Shown: one piece after another, positions 5,491-8,376 of the stretch
Layout: each line of letters begins with the position of its first letter
Position numbering within the stretch: the first letter of the stretch is position 1
Origin: Oscillospiraceae bacterium
GTDB lineage: Bacteria > Bacillota > Clostridia > UMGS1810
Assembly (NCBI GenBank): GCA_022769845.1
Contig: JALEIO010000151.1
Location: 1-8,376, forward strand
Length of the DNA: 8,376 nucleotides
Reading direction: 5' to 3'
Program-made: the position numbers and the translations under genes
The notes under the pieces: model-generated
Database searches by the model: none
Seen by the model: only the letters and a program-made list of their open reading frames with translations
What the model was told of the DNA's origin: nothing

Positions 5491-6126
5491 TCAAAATATC
5501 TCAAGCTCCTTGGCTCTTGACAAGAGCTCTGCTGCCGCCTGTTTAGGGTCGTTTGCCTTCATAATGGCAGATACCACGCAAATTCCGGCAATGTGAATTC
5601 CGGCAAGCACATCAATATTGTCTTTATTAAGTCCTCCGATTGCATTTACCGGAATGGGAACTGCGTTGCATATATCGTTAAGAGTATCGGTAGAAGTAAG
5701 CACGGTTTTAACCTTTGTAGTTGTTGGATAAATGGCTCCTACGCCGAGATAATCCGCACCCTGACTGTAGACTTCTAAGGCTTGAGGTACGGTTTTGGCG
5801 GTTGCACCAACAATTTTGTTTTGCCCCATCAATTTTCGTGCGTCGTAAATACGCATATCGCTTTGTCCCAAATGTACGCCTTCAGCGTCGACGGCAAGTG
5901 CAACGTCTACGCGGTCGTCAATTATAAGCGGCACGCCGTAGCGCTTTGCAATGGTATGAATTTTTTTTGCAATGTCAATATATTCGCGGGTAGACTTATC
6001 CTTTTCACGAAGCTGCAAGAGAGTTGCGCCGCCTTGGAGCGCCTTTTCCACTCGGTATGTAAATTCCTCCTCGGTAAATGGGGTGCTGTCTGTTATAAAA
6101 TATAAACGTGAATCAAACTTTTTCAT
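5491..6126 (-). CDS. thiE: Thiamine-phosphate synthase ThiE
   Basis: ThiE joins HMP-PP to thiazole phosphate carboxylate/thiazole phosphate, giving thiamine monophosphate and pyrophosphate. The 211 residues form a TIM barrel with the family motifs LYFITDS (8-14), LLQLREKD (36-43), PLIIDDRVDVA (66-76), GVHLGQSD (83-90), GADYLGVGAIYPTTTK (123-138), NAIGGL (161-166) and VVSAIM (184-189). These cover the pyrophosphate/Mg and thiazole phosphate sites. I chose ATG at 6126 because GAGG lies 8 nt before it. An in-frame ATG at 6144 lies inside the end of thiH without its own ribosome site and would add only six residues. The start lies 10 nt after the thiH stop, indicating tight operon coupling. Confidence 0.97.
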   Translation of the reverse strand: MKKFDSRLYFITDSTPFTEEEFTYRVEKALQGGATLLQLREKDKSTREYIDIAKKIHTIAKRYGVPLIIDDRVDVALAVDAEGVHLGQSDMRIYDARKLMGQNKIVGATAKTVPQALEVYSQGADYLGVGAIYPTTTKVKTVLTSTDTLNDICNAVPIPVNAIGGLNKDNIDVLAGIHIAGICVVSAIMKANDPKQAAAELLSRAKELEIF

Positions 6127-6136
6127 TTTATTTACC

Positions 6137-7390
6137 TCACACATATAAATAATCGTTTAAAACCGGCTGCAATCCTTCGTCAGAAATGTCCTTATACATT
6201 TTTTCAAGACTGCGGCTGTCGTCTATTTCAAACTGCTCATCACCCTGTTTTTCGCCCGAATTTTTTCCGCTGTATTTGCTTTCGTGGTCGCCGATTCCTG
6301 TGGAAACACCTGCGGAAATCTTTGTTGCGGCAATTTTTACAATGCCGTTTCTGAATTTTTCGCTTTCACGGGAGGATACGGTAATTCCCGCAAACGGAAG
6401 GAATATTCTGTATGCGCAGATAATCTGACAAAGCTGTTTTTCGTGTACATCCAAAGGATTTATTTTGTCATTGTTGATAATGGGCCGTAATCTCGGACAT
6501 GACAATGACATTTCGGCATAAGGATATTTCCTTTGCAGATAATATAAATGCAAAGCGCTCGCCAAAGCGTCCTTTCGAAAATCGGAAAGACCTAAAAGCG
6601 CCGAAAACGCAACACCTCTCATACCGCCTTTAAGAGCGCGCTCCTGTGCGTCAAAACGGTAAGGCCACACACGCTTGTGTCCCAAAAGATGAAGCTTTTC
6701 ATATTTATCTGTGTCGTAGGTTTCCTGAAATACTGTAACATAGTCGGCGCCGCATTCGTGAAGATATTTATATTCGTCAGTATTTACCGGATAAATTTCC
6801 AGACCTACCATACGAAAATATTTTCTTGCCAGCTTGCAGGCTTCGCCAATGTATTTTACATCACTGTGCGCTCGGCTTTCTCCTGTAAGAATAAGTATTT
6901 CTTCCATACCGCTGTCGGCTATAACCTTCATTTCCTTTTCTGTTTGCTCCATAGAAAGCTTCATTCGCTTTATGTCGTTATAGCAGTTAAAACCGCAGTA
7001 AACACAATAATTTTCGCAGTAATTTGCAATGTATAAGGGTGTAAAAAGATAAACAGTGTTTCCGAAATGCTTGCCTGTTTCCAGCCGAGCCTTCTGCGCC
7101 ATCTGTTCTATAAACGGTTCTGCCGCAGGAGAAAGAAGCGCCTTAAAATCTTCAATGGAACATTTATCGTGCTCCAGCGCCGCTTTTACCTCCTTTGCGG
7201 TATATTTTGAATAGTCAAAGGATTTCATCTGCTCAATTACATTTTTGCAGACATCCGATTCGATTTTTTCCATTCCGGGCAAATATTCCATATGATTTGT
7301 GCGGTATGACGGGTCTGTTTCAACGCGGTGCTTTTTTTCCAGTGCTTCAGCCGATAAATGTGATGAGTCGACAAAAAATTGATTTTCCAT
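6137..7390 (-). CDS. thiH: 2-Iminoacetate synthase ThiH (radical SAM tyrosine lyase)
   Basis: ThiH cleaves tyrosine with SAM to dehydroglycine (2-iminoacetate) and p-cresol, supplying the C-N unit for the thiazole. It is the oxygen-sensitive alternative to glycine oxidase ThiO, so its presence implies anaerobic life. The 417 residues include LLSPAAEPFIEQMA (85-98), GNTVYLFTPLYIANY (110-124), the radical-SAM cluster motif C125-x3-C129-x2-C132 (YCENYCVYCGF), ILTGES (167-172), QETYD (222-226), LSDFRKDA (268-275) and PRLRP (299-303). The last third ends QFEIDDSRS...GLQPVLNDY, typical of ThiH. The C-terminal CX2C cluster domain of the related HydG is absent. About 40 extra residues (EALEKKHRVETDPSYR and NHMEYLPGM among them) precede the region shared with E. 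coli ThiH. AAGGGGG 8 nt before the ATG supports this start. It begins 12 nt after thiG. Confidence 0.96.
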   Translation of the reverse strand: MENQFFVDSSHLSAEALEKKHRVETDPSYRTNHMEYLPGMEKIESDVCKNVIEQMKSFDYSKYTAKEVKAALEHDKCSIEDFKALLSPAAEPFIEQMAQKARLETGKHFGNTVYLFTPLYIANYCENYCVYCGFNCYNDIKRMKLSMEQTEKEMKVIADSGMEEILILTGESRAHSDVKYIGEACKLARKYFRMVGLEIYPVNTDEYKYLHECGADYVTVFQETYDTDKYEKLHLLGHKRVWPYRFDAQERALKGGMRGVAFSALLGLSDFRKDALASALHLYYLQRKYPYAEMSLSCPRLRPIINNDKINPLDVHEKQLCQIICAYRIFLPFAGITVSSRESEKFRNGIVKIAATKISAGVSTGIGDHESKYSGKNSGEKQGDEQFEIDDSRSLEKMYKDISDEGLQPVLNDYLYV

Positions 7391-7402
7391 TTTAACGCCC
7401 CC

Positions 7403-8173
7403 TTAATCACGCAGAAATCCTGTAAGCGGGTCGGATGCGGAGGCTCCTCGGGTAAGCACCCTGCCAAGCCCTGAAAGATAGGCTTTTCTGCCTGCTTCAA
7501 TCGCCAGACGAAATGCAGACGCCATCATCGAAAGGTTTCCAGCTGTTGCAAGCGCAGTATTTGCCATAATTGCCGCCGCGCCCATTTCCATAGCTTCGCA
7601 AGCCTGCGAGGGTTTGCCAATACCTGCGTCAACAATAATCGGTAAATCTATTTCATCAATAAGTATCTGAATAAAATCCTTTGAAGAAAGACCCTTGTTT
7701 GAGCCTATCGGCGCCGCAAGAGGCATTATCGTTGCCGCACCCGCCGACGCAAGGTCGCGTGCCGCGTTTAAGTCGGGATACATATAGGGCATAACAATAA
7801 ATCCTTCATTTGCAAGGATTTGTGTAGCCTTAATTGTTTCCTGATTATCGGGAAGAAGATATTTTGAATCGCGCATAATTTCAATTTTTACAAAATTGCC
7901 GCAGCCAAGCTCGCGGGCAAGATGTGCAATTCTTACCGCTTCCTCTGCATTTCTTGCTCCGCTTGTATTGGGAAGAAGCGTAACACCTTCGGGAATATAA
8001 TCCAGAATACTTTCCTTTTCCTTTGTGTTTGCACGGCGAACAGCCAGAGTTATAATTTCTGCACCGGCATCTTTAACTGCCGCTTCGATAAGGTTAAGAG
8101 AGTATTTGCCCGAACCGAGAATAAAGCGGGAATTAAATTTATGACCGCCGATAATAAGTTTGTCATTGTTCAT
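7403..8173 (-). CDS. thiG: Thiazole synthase ThiG
   Basis: ThiG condenses 1-deoxy-D-xylulose 5-phosphate, dehydroglycine from ThiH and sulfur from ThiS thiocarboxylate into the thiazole phosphate carboxylate. The 256 residues match the usual length of the family. Seen are FILGSGKYSL (17-26), ITLAVRRAN (41-49), LLPNTSGARNAEEAVRIA (66-83), the Schiff-base lysine region NFVKIEIMRDSKYLLPD with Lys96, MPLAAPIGSNKGL (150-162), the phosphate-binding IIVDAGIGKPSQA (179-191) and AIMANTALA (201-209). GRKAYLSGLG lies near the end and ASASDPLTGF is the C-terminus. AAGGAAC precedes the ATG at close spacing. ThiG works in a complex with ThiS and often ThiH, and its neighbours here are thiF and thiH, which fits. 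Confidence 0.98.
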   Translation of the reverse strand: MNNDKLIIGGHKFNSRFILGSGKYSLNLIEAAVKDAGAEIITLAVRRANTKEKESILDYIPEGVTLLPNTSGARNAEEAVRIAHLARELGCGNFVKIEIMRDSKYLLPDNQETIKATQILANEGFIVMPYMYPDLNAARDLASAGAATIMPLAAPIGSNKGLSSKDFIQILIDEIDLPIIVDAGIGKPSQACEAMEMGAAAIMANTALATAGNLSMMASAFRLAIEAGRKAYLSGLGRVLTRGASASDPLTGFLRD

Positions 8174-8191
8174 TTGATGTTCCTTCTTTCT

Positions 8192-8376
8192 TTATGCTTC
8201 AAATTCATTTGCCAAAATACGCAGAACGGTATGTGCTTGATGTGCTGCGCAAAGCATTACCCGTGACGATAAAAGAGAGGTGCTTTCTGACACATCGCTT
8301 ACCTCATCTCCGCACAGATAAAATCTTTTTGAAAGCTTTCTTGTATGTATGCTGTTGGCGCTTGCTATGCCTGCCA
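8192..8376 (-). CDS. thiF: ThiF, ThiS adenylyltransferase (C-terminal part only)
   Basis: The last 60 residues of a gene that enters from the right edge. They read AGIASANSIHTRKLSKRFYL, then CGDEVSDVSE, and end VLRILANEFEA. The pattern Ag..aSN.I.TRk.sk.FYLCGD..SDV followed by an RVMLCAAHQAHTVLRIL helix is typical of the C-terminus of the clostridial ThiF subfamily (E1/MoeB/HesA-like). It adenylates the C-terminal glycine of the sulfur carrier ThiS so that sulfur can be added. The adenylation site and zinc cysteines lie outside the window. The stop is 18 nt before thiG, so it should be in the same transcript. thiS is not in the window and probably lies just upstream, with the operon promoter. 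Confidence 0.85.
   Translation of the reverse strand, partial: AGIASANSIHTRKLSKRFYLCGDEVSDVSESTSLLSSRVMLCAAHQAHTVLRILANEFEA

Noticed and set aside
6137..7390. Assignment of the radical-SAM gene as HydG (hydrogenase maturation)
   Set aside because: The C-terminal second-cluster CX2C region of HydG is missing, the ending is ThiH-like, and the gene sits between thiG and thiE.
7237..7500. 87-residue minus-strand frame spanning the thiG/thiH junction
   Set aside because: It overlaps two well-supported genes in another frame and has no recognisable domain.
7922..8266. 114-residue plus-strand Cys-rich frame near the right edge
   Set aside because: It is antisense to thiG and thiF; the Cys richness comes from reverse-complemented codons of those genes.

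Overview
The window looks like chromosomal DNA of a low-GC anaerobic Firmicute, most likely a Clostridia/Oscillospirales-type gut or sediment bacterium. This is inferred from AT-rich spacers, strong AAGGAG-type ribosome binding sites, consensus sigma-A promoters, an anaerobic ThiH-type thiazole route, a short-form ThiC, an ECF transporter S component and a ferredoxin-fused sulfite-reductase-like protein. I cannot name the species. Almost everything is explained by three gene blocks.

Left block (1-1521). On the minus strand, a small siroheme/4Fe-4S sulfite-reductase-like protein is followed by the first 59 codons of a metal/siderophore-type ABC transporter binding lipoprotein. The two genes overlap by ATGA, so their translation is probably coupled. 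Facing away on the plus strand is a short DUF134-family gene whose DNA-binding half is missing. Two good promoters sit back to back between them with overlapping -10 boxes.

Middle block (1575-3300). A membrane S component of an ECF vitamin transporter (minus) is divergent from a MocR/PdxR-type regulator (plus). The two perfect TATAAT -10 boxes lie inside one 14-bp palindrome. This arrangement points to vitamin B6 uptake controlled by a PLP-sensing regulator, but the regulator lacks roughly the last 80-90 residues expected of its aminotransferase domain. A strong bidirectional terminator separates it from the next block.

Right block (3325-8376). A tight minus-strand thiamine operon reads thiF(partial)-thiG-thiH-thiE-thiD-thiC, with gaps of 10-30 nt and a good ribosome site for each gene. 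ThiF, ThiG and ThiH make the thiazole from sulfur carried on ThiS, from DXP and from tyrosine-derived dehydroglycine. ThiC makes HMP-P from AIR, ThiD phosphorylates it, and ThiE joins the halves to thiamine phosphate. thiS and the operon promoter (with a TPP riboswitch, if there is one) must lie beyond base 8376.

I see no mobile element, CRISPR array, tRNA or rRNA, and no gene-free stretch over 300 bases. Nothing here is clearly a new system. The most unusual items are the coupled sulfite-reductase-like/ABC lipoprotein pair and the two apparently damaged regulators (DUF134 and MocR).
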